Below are positions 40,854-53,400 of a DNA stretch of 64,000 nt, piece by piece. The DNA is from Tieghemiomyces parasiticus. Lineage: Eukaryota; Kickxellomycota; Dimargaritomycetes; Dimargaritales; Dimargaritaceae. Numbering within the stretch: the stretch's first letter is position 1; every line of letters begins with the position of its first letter. The DNA lies in NCBI GenBank assembly GCA_027575765.1, contig JANBPT010000063.1, forward strand, positions 1 through 64,000, given 5' to 3'. Below the pieces are notes generated by a model that saw nothing but the letters and a program-made list of their open reading frames with translations, made no database searches and was not told the origin of the DNA. The translations under genes were made by a program, and so were the position numbers.

Positions 40854-43817
40854 TCACACGTGCTGTGCGGGCGTGTCAGTCAAAGTAGGACCATCACGAC
40901 TGCTTCTTCCTTCCAATGTATCCTCCTCCTCTTCACTTTCATCATCATCAGTGTCAGGCTCCTGTGTCGCCACCGGGTGGTATCCATCCTCACCGGCCAA
41001 TCCCGCCGCCAACGCAGCTAACCCGCCGCCGCCGGTACCCCCTCCAACTGCCGCTGGAGCCACATGCCTCTGATACCACGCATAAATGGGTACCACCAAG
41101 ATATACACAAGGGCTAGCGCCATGATGCCCAAACACAGCAGCCACAGGGCGTGACGGAGTTGGGCGCGGATGACCCCGTTCGACTGGCGGGCCACTAGCG
41201 GAACAAGGATACCGTCAATCTGATAAACCGCACCATTGGTGGCCACACCGCGCCGGACGACCGTAGCATAATGGCGGTCAAACAGGAATCCGCCCTGGAT
41301 ACGAACGCCGAACCGGCCGGGACTATATTCACGGATGACCAGCTCGGCTGGACCGTTGGCCGGGTGGTCCTGGCCCAGGAGGGTGCCAAACCGCGCGCGG
41401 TCCCCTAGGTGGACTACCCGACGGTTGGGTACAATATGCTGGCTGATGAGGGCACGAATGTCCGCGACTTTGAGATCACCGTGGTTCGGGTTGCTTTCAT
41501 CCTCCTCCGCCGCCGAATCCTGCTTCTCGGCGTAATCCTCACCACGGCCGTTCACGCCCTGGGTGAGATTCAGCCGCGCAAAAGCCTGGTCGGTCGGTAG
41601 GAAAATCGTGTAGCCGCCGTGGGTAGCATCAATTGGCTCATGGAGGAGATCGGTCAGGTTGAGGCGCCGCAGCCATCCCAGAAACACGGTGGCCCCGGCG
41701 CCGCGCAGCAGGGAGTGAAGGGTTAGGTTAATCGCCTGGGGTACCACCGCACGATCAATAAACTGTACGACACCGTTGCGGACCAGGATGTCGCTCTGGG
41801 CCACCCGGGCCACGTTCAACGGGCGCGGTGATTTCTCCGCAAGGCCACTCTCGCTGTCGTGGTCGGGGCGATTACCACCAACGCACTCGTCAATCCGCGC
41901 CGCGGTACCACCGTCCGGTAGGACCACCAGGGACACGTTAGTCCCGGCGAGAGTTTCCAGGCACACCCCGCGGCCGGGCTTTCCGTCGCCCCCGTCAGCG
42001 GACCGGTCTAGTTGGTGGGCGTAGGTGGCACGACGGGCGACGAGGGACTTGACCAGCTGCCGCAGATCGCCACGGGCCTCGGGTAGGAGGAGGTAATCCA
42101 GGGCCAGGCCCAGGTCTTCAAATGCGGCATTGGAGGGAACTAGGTAGGTTACGTCGGTGGCACCGGCCAGGCGGTCTTTGAGTTGGCTGGTAAAAAGTAG
42201 GCTCAGGAACGTCGAATAGCGCAAGTCACGTATAACCACCTGGAGGAGATCGGCCGGAGGTGACAATGGGTACGTGAGCGGGTAGATGGTGACCCGGCCC
42301 AGAGTCACGGGCGCTGCCGCGGTGATCACGTCGTTGAAGGCTAGATACCCCTTCTCGTCACCATCGCCGCCGTTGCCAGCAGCAATCGCTTCGATGTCCT
42401 TGGTGACTCGGATGAGTTGCGGTCGATCCCTGCCGAGAAGGACAGGCCGGAGGTGTGAAGCCAAGAACTGGTTGTCAGCCAGATCGGCCCGGCGGTACTG
42501 GCCATGTACCAGATGGTAGCGAAGAAACTCGCGTAGCTGGGCGCTGCCCTCGGCAGGCAGGTCGTCGGATTCGCGAAAGGCTTCCAGGGCTTCGTTGGTC
42601 GGAGCCAAGATCGTAATAGCCTGGCGATGGTCAGAACTATGATCATCGGCTCCTCCGCCGGGGGCCTGCAGCAAATCCGTGAGCCCGGCGACCCGGAGGA
42701 GGTCCACAAACTGGGTCATGTTGAGGCCTATCAGATACTTCTCTGCGGTGAACACCAGATCGGGCGGCGAGAGGACAGCTGGGAGTACGTGGAGGACGCC
42801 ATTATCGGCGAGTTGATCATAGGCGGTGGCGGTGACCCCATTCACGGTGAACTGGGCGGCTTGAGGTTTCCAGCCGAGCTCCACGGTGTGACCCGCTAGG
42901 GTGGTCACCCGGCGGCGGTAGGTCGTTGTCATGGCATCACCAGGGGTGGCATTGGCGGTGTCGTTCCGGCTCGGGGTGGTGGTGGGGAGAAGATCCTGGC
43001 TGTACACGACAGCAGGCACGAGGTGGGCATCAAGGAGGAGGTGAAGGTCGGCCTCACCGTATGAATGGAAAAGGTATTGTCGTTCCCATACGTTGAAGTA
43101 GTGGACCAGGGAGCTGCCGCCCGGAGCCAGGAGGGTGAATCCCGTGTCGTTGATGAGACGGTCTCGGACGGCCGGACAGTGACCGATCCACACGTCGGCC
43201 GCAGCCAGTTCGTCTCGCCGGGCCACCTCATTCAAGAGGCGGGCTGGAAAGTCTAGCACGCGGTCCACCATGTGGATGATCCCGTTATCGGCAGTAAAGT
43301 CCCCATTAACCACGCGGGCACGGTGGTTGACCAGGACGTTCGCTGCTGGGGTCTCGTCACCGCCGTCCTCCCGGTGAAACGGGCGAAGAGCGGGTTGGCC
43401 TCCATCCTCGACAATTTTGACGCGCTGGCCCCCGCGTCCGCCCAGCCCCTGGTCGGGAATGAAGAGCGTTTCCAGGAGAAGGCCGGCGGTTAGGTTGGCC
43501 AGCGGGAGCCGCCGGTCGCGTACCAGGTGATACCACAGCCGGTCGGCCGTCATGGCGGATTCGGAGCCGCCCACGTACTGCGCTTCGTAGTAGTGCTCGA
43601 AGGCACGGTTGTTGGGGGCGAAGAAGGTGGTGTTTGTGAGCTGGTTGAGCGGTATGATGAGCCGGAAGCGCTGCAGGTGGCGGATGAGTTCCCGGAACTC
43701 GGGATTCTGAGCCAGCACATCAATAAGGGTCACACGGCCCACAACGAAGGCGGTCAGGCTCAGCCACACCCCTAGAGTGACCCAAAGGGTCGGCCGGGTC
43801 AGTTGCCAAGGCCGCAT
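40854..43817 (-). CDS. Multi-domain fasciclin (FAS1) membrane glycoprotein
   Basis: A 987-residue type I membrane protein. Signal peptide/anchor near residues 8-27 (LWVTLGVWLSLTAFVVG). About five FAS1 domains follow, each with the family's two boxes, for example TLIDVLAQNPEFRELI with NTTFFAPNNRAF; FTLLAPGGSSLVHYF; FVDLLRVAGLTDLL with ITILAPTNEALEAF; TFLSLLFTSQLKDRL with VTYLVPSNAAFEDL; and FLGWLRRLNLTDLL with YTIFLPTDQAFARLN. Ends such as NGIIHMVDRVLDFP and NGVLHVLPAVL match the second conserved box. One membrane span near 891-913 (ALVYILVVPIYAW) is followed by an acidic cytosolic tail (DTDDDESEEEED). Fungal relatives include vacuolar or surface proteins like yeast YLR001C; FAS1 domains mediate adhesion. 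The start is ATG 43815-43817, since the longer frame opens with TTG. Confidence 0.9.
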   Translation of the reverse strand: MRPWQLTRPTLWVTLGVWLSLTAFVVGRVTLIDVLAQNPEFRELIRHLQRFRLIIPLNQLTNTTFFAPNNRAFEHYYEAQYVGGSESAMTADRLWYHLVRDRRLPLANLTAGLLLETLFIPDQGLGGRGGQRVKIVEDGGQPALRPFHREDGGDETPAANVLVNHRARVVNGDFTADNGIIHMVDRVLDFPARLLNEVARRDELAAADVWIGHCPAVRDRLINDTGFTLLAPGGSSLVHYFNVWERQYLFHSYGEADLHLLLDAHLVPAVVYSQDLLPTTTPSRNDTANATPGDAMTTTYRRRVTTLAGHTVELGWKPQAAQFTVNGVTATAYDQLADNGVLHVLPAVLSPPDLVFTAEKYLIGLNMTQFVDLLRVAGLTDLLQAPGGGADDHSSDHRQAITILAPTNEALEAFRESDDLPAEGSAQLREFLRYHLVHGQYRRADLADNQFLASHLRPVLLGRDRPQLIRVTKDIEAIAAGNGGDGDEKGYLAFNDVITAAAPVTLGRVTIYPLTYPLSPPADLLQVVIRDLRYSTFLSLLFTSQLKDRLAGATDVTYLVPSNAAFEDLGLALDYLLLPEARGDLRQLVKSLVARRATYAHQLDRSADGGDGKPGRGVCLETLAGTNVSLVVLPDGGTAARIDECVGGNRPDHDSESGLAEKSPRPLNVARVAQSDILVRNGVVQFIDRAVVPQAINLTLHSLLRGAGATVFLGWLRRLNLTDLLHEPIDATHGGYTIFLPTDQAFARLNLTQGVNGRGEDYAEKQDSAAEEDESNPNHGDLKVADIRALISQHIVPNRRVVHLGDRARFGTLLGQDHPANGPAELVIREYSPGRFGVRIQGGFLFDRHYATVVRRGVATNGAVYQIDGILVPLVARQSNGVIRAQLRHALWLLCLGIMALALVYILVVPIYAWYQRHVAPAAVGGGTGGGGLAALAAGLAGEDGYHPVATQEPDTDDDESEEEEDTLEGRSSRDGPTLTDTPAQHV

Positions 43818-46800
43818 GCGGGGCGTGATGCGTGTAGCGTTCAAAGCCAAAAAGCCGAGGAGGAGAGAAAGGTAACCTGACTCCCAGGTAGGGGGGGCTT
43901 TGGCTTTGGGCAGTTAGATAAATAGGGAGACAAGGTATCGAATGGGTAAATGGCTTATGCTGGTTCGCTGGAGGCGGATTGAGGGATGGTGGCAATGCAA
44001 ATAGCTTGGGCGGGGAGAGGTAGGGCTGTACAGTAGGCGGGTCAAAGGCAATGGCGAGCGTTGCAGGGCGACCGGGCGAGAGAAAGGCGGGTGGGGTAAG
44101 CAGCTGAGAGTCTGGCGTGGTGTGGCAAGTAGCGGTAAAGTGTAGGGAGGTTGGGTGACGTAGATGCAAGTTGAATGGAGCGCGGTCACAGGCGGGGAGT
44201 TACTTCGAGCCCTTCCCATTTATGGGCCTCATTCAGACCTTGAGGGAGCTGCGGGAAGGGTCTTATCCTGGCATGGTTCTCAACGGGGTACAGTAGAAGA
44301 AGATGAAGAAGCGTGCTCAATACCTCCATAGTATCCCTCAGCCATGGCGCTCTTTCGATCTCTTGCGCCTGGTTAGGCCGAATGTGCTGTGCTGCAGGGG
44401 CTGTGCCGTTCGAAGTTGTTGTAAGCGGCAGTTCCCAACGACACTATTGAACCGGGCGCACCTAGAAGATGGGGTGAAACGGCCTTGTTGGCGAGCCCAT
44501 TCGATGACTTGGGTGGCGTACCTACGAGCCCCCCCCGGCCAACACAGCTAGCCCACCGACCGGGGATACGCCGACCCGCCTGTTTACCTGCCCACACGCC
44601 ACACGCATTCCCTGCACCCACAGCTGCCTCTCCCAGGAGTCGCATTCAGTACTGCCGCCGTGCGACAAGGCCGGGTCACGCTGGAGCCCCTCCCCCTTAC
44701 TGCTGGCGGAAGGTACTCGCCTGCTTGTGGGGAGCGTGGCCAAACTGATTGGGAGAGAGGTGGAGGGATAGCCTCACCCGGCCTCTTCACTCCTCCTCGC
44801 CACGCTGCCATTGAAGCTACAATAAGGCCCGTTGCAACCGGATACCTCAGAATTCGTGTCTGATGCTGGTTGTGAGTGGCCGGCCTGCGGCACGTCGACA
44901 CGGGCGAGAGGCCAGCGCCGTGTATCCTGAGGGAGCCTCCTTCCAACCGCCTTCTCCGTTAAGGGCTGGGACGAAGTGATTGCCGCACACCTTCATTAGT
45001 ACATATGTGTTCATCCGCCGAACGACATACCGCTAACGATAAGTGGAGGTGGAGGCGTACCGCATACAACGGTCTCGACCGGCCTGACGACTACTGGCCA
45101 TTTACGGCGGGCGTCCGTCCAATTCCTTTGGGGTTCCCCTGGCACTATGTTGCTTATCATTGAGGCCGTAGCTTCGACATAAAACCACCAGTGTCAGCGG
45201 TGGGCCTTGTCGCGGGAATGGCCTGGGACTGTCACTTTCGTCTGCACGCTGCGGCTGGCCATCGAGGTCGAATGGCGACCCTAAGTCCCCCAACAAGATA
45301 GATAGGGGGGAGGGAAACGAGTCCACCGGGCTGGCCTCCGCTAAGTGCAATTCAGCCATCGACCCAACGGCTGCACCTGTGGCGGGGTTGGGCACTACTC
45401 TGTCTCCCTGGTAAAATGGGCGGCGGCGGAGAGCACCAAAGTTCTCCACGGCCGCTTTCGCTTGGTTCCTTGGCATACCTGGCACCTTCATTCTCCTGAC
45501 CATCAGGCAGGAAAGGAAAGAGAATGGGGGTCGGAACCCTGTGAGGCGATCCGGTGACAAGTTTGGGTGTACTGCGGTAAATCGCGTCGTGACAACACGC
45601 AGCTGGTGTTGAGCCATGGCCCGACCTTCCAACCCCCTGTACGTCGCAGCGTCCAGCCAGGCGGAGCTGTGCTGGTCGCTGTGTCCTTTGCGCTTATTAG
45701 GCTTCCCAGCGCGGGGCTGCATTAGGCGAGTCAGTCGAACTGGTAGCGCGCGGGTAGGTGGGCATCGGAGGGCGAAACCCTATCTGCCAGACCAACGGGG
45801 ACGCCCCTCAAAGTCGGAGACCGCAGCAACTACATCGGGACCGTTGACTACTTGTCAACTGCTGTGGGGGGGGCGATTAGATCCTAAAAGCAGAGGTGCA
45901 TGATGAGAGGTTTGGCCGGGGTCCGGTCACATCTTACCCCTTCAACACCAGCGGACAGTCACCGACCCAAGTTGAGCAATGCGTGCGGCACCCATGCATC
46001 TCACTCTGCCCCCCTCCAGCCATCTTCCCTTATTCAGGGAATTGTCCGCCAAGGACGCCGCCCGCTTCTCAATTACCTTGTGCCGCAGCGGAGGACACGG
46101 CCACCACTAACAGAGCGGGGGTTGCGAAGCGTAGGGAATGCAGGCATAGGCCGTGGCCCCTGGTTGCTCGTGCCAGGTCCCCCTCCAGCCCGATGGTGTC
46201 CAGACTCTTCTCTTGCCAGCGTAGGATGGCGGGCTTCACCTTTGATTCCCGCATTTGATTCATAACAGCCAAGCCCGTCTTGCGCCTCGCCACCATACGC
46301 CTCCCCCCTTCATCGAGGCGAAAGAGAACGAGAGGATTGCCGGAAAGCACTGGGGTGGCCGGGCAACTAGGAAGGAGCCCCCCCCCACAGTGGGGCCCCT
46401 TCGCTGCAGAGGCCCCGAGCCGGTCTACAGGTAATAGCGCTGCTTTGCTCCCACCATACCGTCCTCAACCATTCTCGCTCGACCTCACTGTGTGCATAGG
46501 GCCAGCTTTACTAGCCCGCTGGCCACCCTAGCCTGTTTCGTATCGCAGCAAGTTTAGGATCGCACACACACACACAAAACACAAGCTGGCGCACAGATTG
46601 CCACCGGCCACCATCGCCTTTGCCTTCTACTTCTTCCGCATTGTCCGAAGCCTAACGCCCATCCAATTACGCCCACTTCCCGACTCCCAAACCCCTTTTG
46701 CCCTGGCCTTCTGACCTCTCCACCTACCTCAGCTTCCTTGTCCCACATCGAATAGCAAATTGCCCGCATCGGAGTGTACTGCAGCTCTCAATTTCTGTGC

Positions 46801-46936
46801 ATGGTTCGACGCCATCACCGTTGCTTCGCCTAAATATTCTTACATTTGGGTTCATTGCAACCTCAACCCGCCCACCCCCTCCCCAACTGCCAGCTTCTCT
46901 TAGCCCATATTGCACATTCACTTCTCTTTGAGCAGC
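43818..46936. other. 3.1-kb gene-poor stretch between divergent genes
   Basis: Upstream of both the minus-strand fasciclin gene and the plus-strand ankyrin gene, so both promoters should lie here. Frames at 45102-45722 (minus) and 45896-46265 (plus) have no motifs. Homopolymer G/C runs and an AC repeat (46561-46577) are present. Confidence 0.4.
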
Positions 46937-48865
46937 ATGGAGCAGGATCACCACCACACCTTCCCGACCCTCCCGGGTACACCTCCACACCCCACCGCCG
47001 CCGCATTGCCAGCCCGTTCCGGTGCGCAGTCCCGCGCCGCCCGGAGTGTCAGCCAGTCCTTTGACGATTTCCTCCATCGGGTCCAGCACACGGCTATCCA
47101 CCGGCCGCGGCCCGCGGGCGCGCGGCGGAAGGGCCGGCGGGCTGCCGAACACGTCTACCACAAGTACGCTTCGACACGCGCCGAGAAGTTTCTGGCCGCC
47201 GTTAGCCACGACGACCTACCTACGGTGATTCACTATCTGTTCCCGAACGGCAGTTTTGATCACCATGGCACACTGCTGGCCAGCCACGCCCTCGCGAACC
47301 AGCAGCGGCAACGACAGCGCCGTGAGAGTATGTCTTCCGTCATTACCAACACCCCCGACAGCGTCCATTCGGCCACCTCTTCGCCCATGGTGGGGGCCGC
47401 CTACGACATCCCGACCCCGAACAGCGTCGGCGGCACGTTCAGCAGCGGCCGCCACGACGTTTCCGGCGTTGTAGCCGGCGGGATGATGACCCCTCCGCCC
47501 AAGTTTGAGGAGCTGGCGCTGGACGGCCATGGTGGTACTCCGCCGATGCCGCAGTTCCCCACCCTAACCGATTCCAGCGGCTCCCTAGGATCGGGGCACT
47601 CGCCCCCGGCCTTCTCTCCCCACAACCCGGCCTCTCTGGCCAATGTCAAGGACGAGCAACACCGGACGGCTCTCCACATCGCTGCCGCCAGCGGGAATAT
47701 CGCCATGCTGCTCCTACTCATCCGGGCGGGTGCGGACGTGAACGCCCGTGACATCCTCGGCAACACACCGCTGCATATCGGTAAGTTGACCCTTCGGACC
47801 CGAGGGACCGGTATGGTGATTCGAGGACCATCGGCAGCCGCCAGGCCGGCGGCCTATCTCGACATGAGGAAGTGTTCTCCATGGCAAGGTTTACCCTCTC
47901 CCGGGGGACTGTCCCATGTTCCCTGTAACGTTAGGCACCAGCACGCGATGCAGAAATTCCGTCCTGGCTCCTAACCTCTGCATCCCACTGGACCCGCTAT
48001 TACTCCCCCTTCCATCTTTTGTGCTCCTTTCCCTGCTCCAGCCGTGGTAGCCGGTAATCTTAAGTGTGTCGCTGCCCTCCTTCAGGCCGACGCCGACGCT
48101 GCCTCGTGCACTACTGCGGGAACGCGGGGAGGCGCAACGCCGCTGGATTTGGCCCGAAACCGTCTACGGTCCATCCGCATCAACGAACGGACGGTCCTAG
48201 GACACTGGGAAACTCAGGAGGGGACCACGTCAGAGGCCAGTGGATCGCCCGATACACCGATGCTCCCGGCCGACTGGTCTCAGCCCCGTCAGCTATTCGA
48301 CCAGACTGTGACCAACATCAAGTTAATTGTCCAGGTACTGCAGCTGTACGCCCAGCGGTCTGAACCCGCTCGGTCGGCCTCAAATGCCCTTGCCGCTGTG
48401 GGCCACCATCCGTCGTCTCCACATGCCATGGTCTTGTTTAAGCCGCCAGGCGCCTCATCTCCTATGCACCCAGGTACCGTCTCCTCGCCGCAGCTATCGG
48501 CGTCAAGGCTGGCCACACCACCACCGCCACCCTTCCGCGGTTCCTATGAGCACACCAACCAAGAACTCGATCAGCTCATGGCTCAGCTCTCCCGGATTGA
48601 TATCACCCACGGCCGTACTGGCACGGGCTCACCGTTTCCATCCCTGGGCCCTCCTCTCGACCCCCTGGCTGGCGGCGCTACCCACGTCGAGCATACATTA
48701 GTCTCGCGTTTCACTCCGGCCTTGGCGTCACCTGCCCTTTCGCTACCGGCCCCCGCGGGTACGGTTAATGGGGCTGTATCCGTGCCGTCGGCCGACAACG
48801 TGGCTTACGAACGTGAATTGTCGCACATTCTGGACCGTTTGGAGAACCTGCTCAGTGACTTTTAA
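46937..48865 (+). CDS. Ankyrin-repeat protein, ANKRD54-like (2 exons)
   Basis: A 555-residue protein from exons 46937-47780 and 48042-48865. The intron (261 bases, GTAAGTTG donor, CCAG acceptor) splits an ankyrin repeat; splicing restores GNTPLHIAVVAGNLKCVAALL in frame. N-terminal helical part: RRAAEHVYHKYASTRAEKFL then AAVSHDDLPTVIHYLF. A long disordered Ser/Pro region separates it from the core repeats: HRTALHIAAASGNIAMLLLL, GADVNARDILGNTPLH and ATPLDLARNRLRSIR. After them come LFDQTVTNIKLIVQVLQLY and a C-terminal helix ELSHILDRLENLLSDF. The order of repeats followed by a helical region with short leucine-rich tail resembles animal ANKRD54, a nucleocytoplasmic adaptor; equivalence is inferred, not tested. 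ATG 46937-46939 is the first in-frame ATG. Confidence 0.85.
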
Positions 48866-50428
48866 AGGGTAGGTGGGGTGGAGGGGGGGAGGGCTTCGAG
48901 CAGCATCAACAGAGCATTCCTTCATGTTTGACCTGCTACGAAGTAGACGACACGGGGGGGATATCACTTCAGCATCGTTCCTTCACAAATTCTAGTCATC
49001 GTTGGACTTAATTCGCACTATTTTCAAACAGGTTACTTCATTTCAATTTCACTTGTGTACTATACCATTCCTACACTATCGGCAAACCTAAATATAAGCG
49101 GCCAGTCTGCCCCCCCTCCTCCTTCTCTCTTCTTCTGACAGGTATCGCTTCAGCCCATTCGGGTCAAATGTGATTAGCATATCCGGTTTCGTAATGCATG
49201 ACATGGCGCAAAATAGCGACTAATGATAATGACCGCCCAACGCCTCTGATTCAGATATAGAACTTATCAGTCAGCTGGCAGAAAAGTCTAACCGCCAAAG
49301 GCATCCTCCAATGATGAAGTCTGGAAGCCTTGGATCGAAGTGCATCTCTGAGTTCGTTGCCGCGGTGCACTAGATTAGTGCAGTAGTCCTTGGGCTCTTA
49401 ACTCGCGGCCATACCGCCAGTATCATGCCCGCCTGCCCTACATTCCCTACCAGGCTGTACCGTATTCTAATCCCAGCACCCCATGGTTCAAGCTATCACG
49501 CTTTGGGGGGGGGGAGGGTTGAGCTAAACCTAAACATCGCCGCTTATTTCCCACTCTCAATTTCTGTAAACGATCCTCATGTAACCGAGGCGCCTGCTGG
49601 GAAGCTTCCCAGTCTTAAGGACGCCACCTCCCTTCAGGATCTGTCGTCCTGATGGAATATCCAATCCTCCAGCACAGATGGTGCACATCCTTTGGTAAAA
49701 TAGGAAGGCGGCGACCTTCCGACTTCAGAGGTGAACTCGACTCGATTCCGGATCCGCCTCTTCATGGAGAACGGCCCGGAGCCGAGCACCTCAATCTCCA
49801 CCGAACCGGTTGCCCATCGTAACCCACACCCCGCCTATGTAAAGACCACGCTTCGGCCATAATTGTGGTTTCGTTAAGTGTGGAATAAACTGCCATTTCT
49901 ATATTCAAATGCGGCCTGCGCTCCTTTCCTATCCTCCCTCGGTCTGTCCTCCATTTTCTCCTCCTCTCGGGCTACACACCCCGTTACAATAGCGCTCTGC
50001 TACCCTCTGTCAGCAATTTTTCCTTCATAGTTTATCTATCCCCTCTTTAGCCTTAGGCCAACTCATAGTATTTAGTAGTCGGATAGAATAGGCAACTCCT
50101 GCCGAAGTATCGCCGGATTAGGCCCGTTAGTTTTGACCGCCGTTTACCAACGCTACGCTAAATACGAAACGGTACAACCTGGTAAATGGAATGTGCGGTT
50201 TCATTAATTTCCTATACCATTGATCCGAGGCTCACTGGGTGGCGGGTGCATAAAGTTCATTTATTAGGACCATGTTGTCAGCGCGACAATTTCGAGATAG
50301 GGCCAGGATGACCACAGCCCGGCAAAGATATCATAAGAGAGAAATATAGCCAACTCAACACATAATACTTCGGCAGTCCACCCGTCTCCCCTCCCCTCCT
50401 CTCCCCTCCCAATCTGCCGCAAAACAAA
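48866..50428. other. Convergent intergenic region, no gene seen
   Basis: Lies between the 3' ends of the ankyrin and Ras GEF genes. It contains a G run near 49506 and pyrimidine-rich DNA at 49920-50040 and 50385-50410. No conserved frame or RNA was seen. Confidence 0.4.
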
Positions 50429-53400
50429 TCACTCCAGCTCACGGCTCTGTTCCATCACGCGGCGTTCGTCCCACACCTCCAGCTGATCGCTCAGTAAAGA
50501 ATACAGTACGGAGTTCTTAGTGAACGGGTATCGATGGGTCAGGATGGTCTGGAAGGCGATTAGACGCTTGATGATCCCAGCGGTCGTGCGGAACTTGTGG
50601 AAATTTACCAGCTGCGAATTCGAGGCGGTAGCCGTGGCACTCGCGGAAGACGATGATCCCGACGTCGATGAGGTACTTTTGCGCGGGTTGAGCGGCGACG
50701 AGGTCAGCGGGGCGGTGGTAGTGGTGCTGGGAGTCGTAGTAGTAGTAGTAGTAGTGGTAGTTTCCAAATGATGAAAGAGGTCGCCCCCGCCACCGCGACT
50801 ACAGTCCCCGGCGGTCGACCTCGACATTTGGCTGGCGGGCCGGGGCTTAACGTACGTGGGCAACTCGGCGTTCATCACGAGGTCTGACAGGAACAGACCC
50901 AAAAAGGGCACACAACCACCAATCTGGTACCGTTCGTACACCTCAGTAACGGTGGCCGGGCTGTTCTCGATAGTGAGCGACGCGCGCGAACAGGTCGGGC
51001 AGATGCGCATCTCGCCGAGTTCGCTGCCGCACCCGCACTCGAGCATAACCTTGGTAGCGTCCCGCAGGTTCTTCCAGTTACGCGCCGGACAGGCAAAATT
51101 TCTGAGGTATTGGAATACCTCGTATTCGTAGTCGCCTAGCAGCTCCCAGGTTTGCTTGAGACGCGCGACCGGCGACGACTGAAGTGCGAAGAGGATCTGC
51201 ATGAGCGTGGAGAAGTTGGCGTGATAGTAGCACTTGAGCGCAATGCGAATGAACTTTTCCATCACCAGCACGCGGCCGGGAGCGTCAACGGTACTGACGA
51301 TCACGGTGACGACCCACTGTGACATCCTGTCGAAGCGCTGGATCACTCGCGACACGCCGCACTCCGCTTCAGGTGCGGTGGACCGCATCGACCCGCTGCG
51401 CTGGTTCCGCGGGCCCGTCGGTGGATTGGTGGAAGCTGTGGCTGCGGAAGAACGCCCCGTTCCGTCGGTGGAAGGTCCCGTCGACCGACCGCTGGACCCC
51501 GAACTGCTCCGAGACTCGGTAGTTTCGGCGCAGCTGCCGACCCCCAACCCTACACCGCCCCTAACCTTCTTCTTTTGCCAGCGGAGCTCAATCAAGTCCT
51601 GCCAGCGCACGTGCTGCAGGGCTTCACACTCCATGATACAGAGCTGACGGGCGACATGCTCGGAACGGAAGTACAGGATGAACGGGCGTTGTGGGTCCTC
51701 CCAGGGCGTGGGGCCCGCGTAGTAGGACGGTAAAGGTTGGCCGGTTGGCCAGTTCCGTGGGGCTGAGGGGTGAGGGGCCAGGGAAGTGGCAAGGACGTCG
51801 ACCGATGCGGTGGAGGAAGACGTGGAGGCGGAGGTGGTAGTGTCGTCCGAGGCTCGGTGTTTAGCCGCCGTGGATCGGTAATCCAAGCCAGCGGCTGAAG
51901 GCGGGAGCGGCGAAAGCGCGGTCGATCCTTGGACTGTTCCGGCGAGAACCGTCGCGGTGAGGGTCGACCCGCGCCCGGTAAGTGGGGCCGTGGTGGCGCC
52001 AGTAGCTCCAATTTGATAGTGCTGTATGGATGCTACGGGGGCGCGGGTTACGGTCGGATGGAAGGAGACGCGGTGGGATGAGGTGACGCTGAAGCGAGCA
52101 GGAGTGATGGTCTGTCGCCGTGACATGTTGCCTGCCGCCCCGGGTCCTATTAGCATCGTCTCGTCCTCCCAGATTGCCGGGGGCTGCTGGCTTACGCCAT
52201 GGCGATCACCAGGGTAGATCACAGACGCCCGGTCGGACTCGTCGGCACCCTGGAAGCGCTCCAGGCAGGCGGCTAGGAAACGCTGGCGGCCGTAGTAGAG
52301 GGCGGTCTGACGCATAATACGCTGGGCGCGTTGCCGGGCGGTACGCCGACCCAGAATGATGTACTGGAGGCGCTTGGGGAAAGACGACTCGCGAGCTCGG
52401 AACGGGCTCAGGGGTTGGTGGCGGCTAAAGAAGTGAATATCGAACGGATTGGAGTGATAGTGCTCGAGCGTAGCGGGTTTAGTAGCGCAGTCATTGGCGT
52501 TGCCACTGGTGCTGGGCTGCGGGAAAGGCTGAATCTGCGACGCATAATCGGCGCGACCGCGGAGACCCATCGGAGGACCCATGGTCCGGTTGGTGGCAAC
52601 CGAGGCGCCAAGCGAGCCCATGATGTCCGTAGCATCTCCGTGGGCGACAGTGTAGAACGGCAACGTATGCTTCTGCTTGCAGTAGCAGGAGGCCAGCCGT
52701 TTACTGCGCAGCGAGTTTTGGCGGATCCGCTGCAAGCCGGCAGCCTGTAACTGTGACGGGGTGGTGTCGATTCGCAGGGGGGCTGCGGGGACCTTCGAAG
52801 CGGGGACGGTCGACGGTGAGGAATTAGACGGGGCCATGGCCATACCGAGGGGCAGGGCGGGTGGCCCGGTCTCCCCCGCATCAGACCGGCGGGACATGCG
52901 GCGGAGCTGCGCTGGAAAGGTTTGGAGGCGGCTAAACATGTCTAGGTATGACCTGTGTGATGTGGAGGGGCCGGTGGAAGCGGTAGGTGACAGCCCCGAC
53001 TCCCCACGGGGACTGAGGGCGATTTCGGCGTCCCCGAGCACCGATCCGAGCTGTGAGAAATAGAGACCCCAGGTGTAGGCTTCCAGGTCGCTGGTGCTGA
53101 CCGAGTCAGGGGACCGTGGCGAATCGGAAGCGCCCGATCGGCCTCGTATCGATCCCATGTGGGGTTGCGGCGGAATAGGCATGCTGGGAAACAATATGGG
53201 CGTCTGACAGCGGACACGGAGGTCGCGGAAATGGATAGTTGCCAACTCCTGCATGATTTTCTCCAGTTCTATGAGCATGCGAGCCTCGCGGGCCGAGCCG
53301 TGGCAGGCCGGGCTGGTGGCAATCTCGAGGAGATGACGTGTGAAGCAGTGGCGCAGCTCCTGGCTGTGCGCAAAGTCCATCAAAAAGTAGTTGCGGAGCC

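Noticed and set aside
45102..45722. 206-codon minus-strand frame
   Set aside because: No motifs, overlapped by other random frames, no leader or neighbour support.
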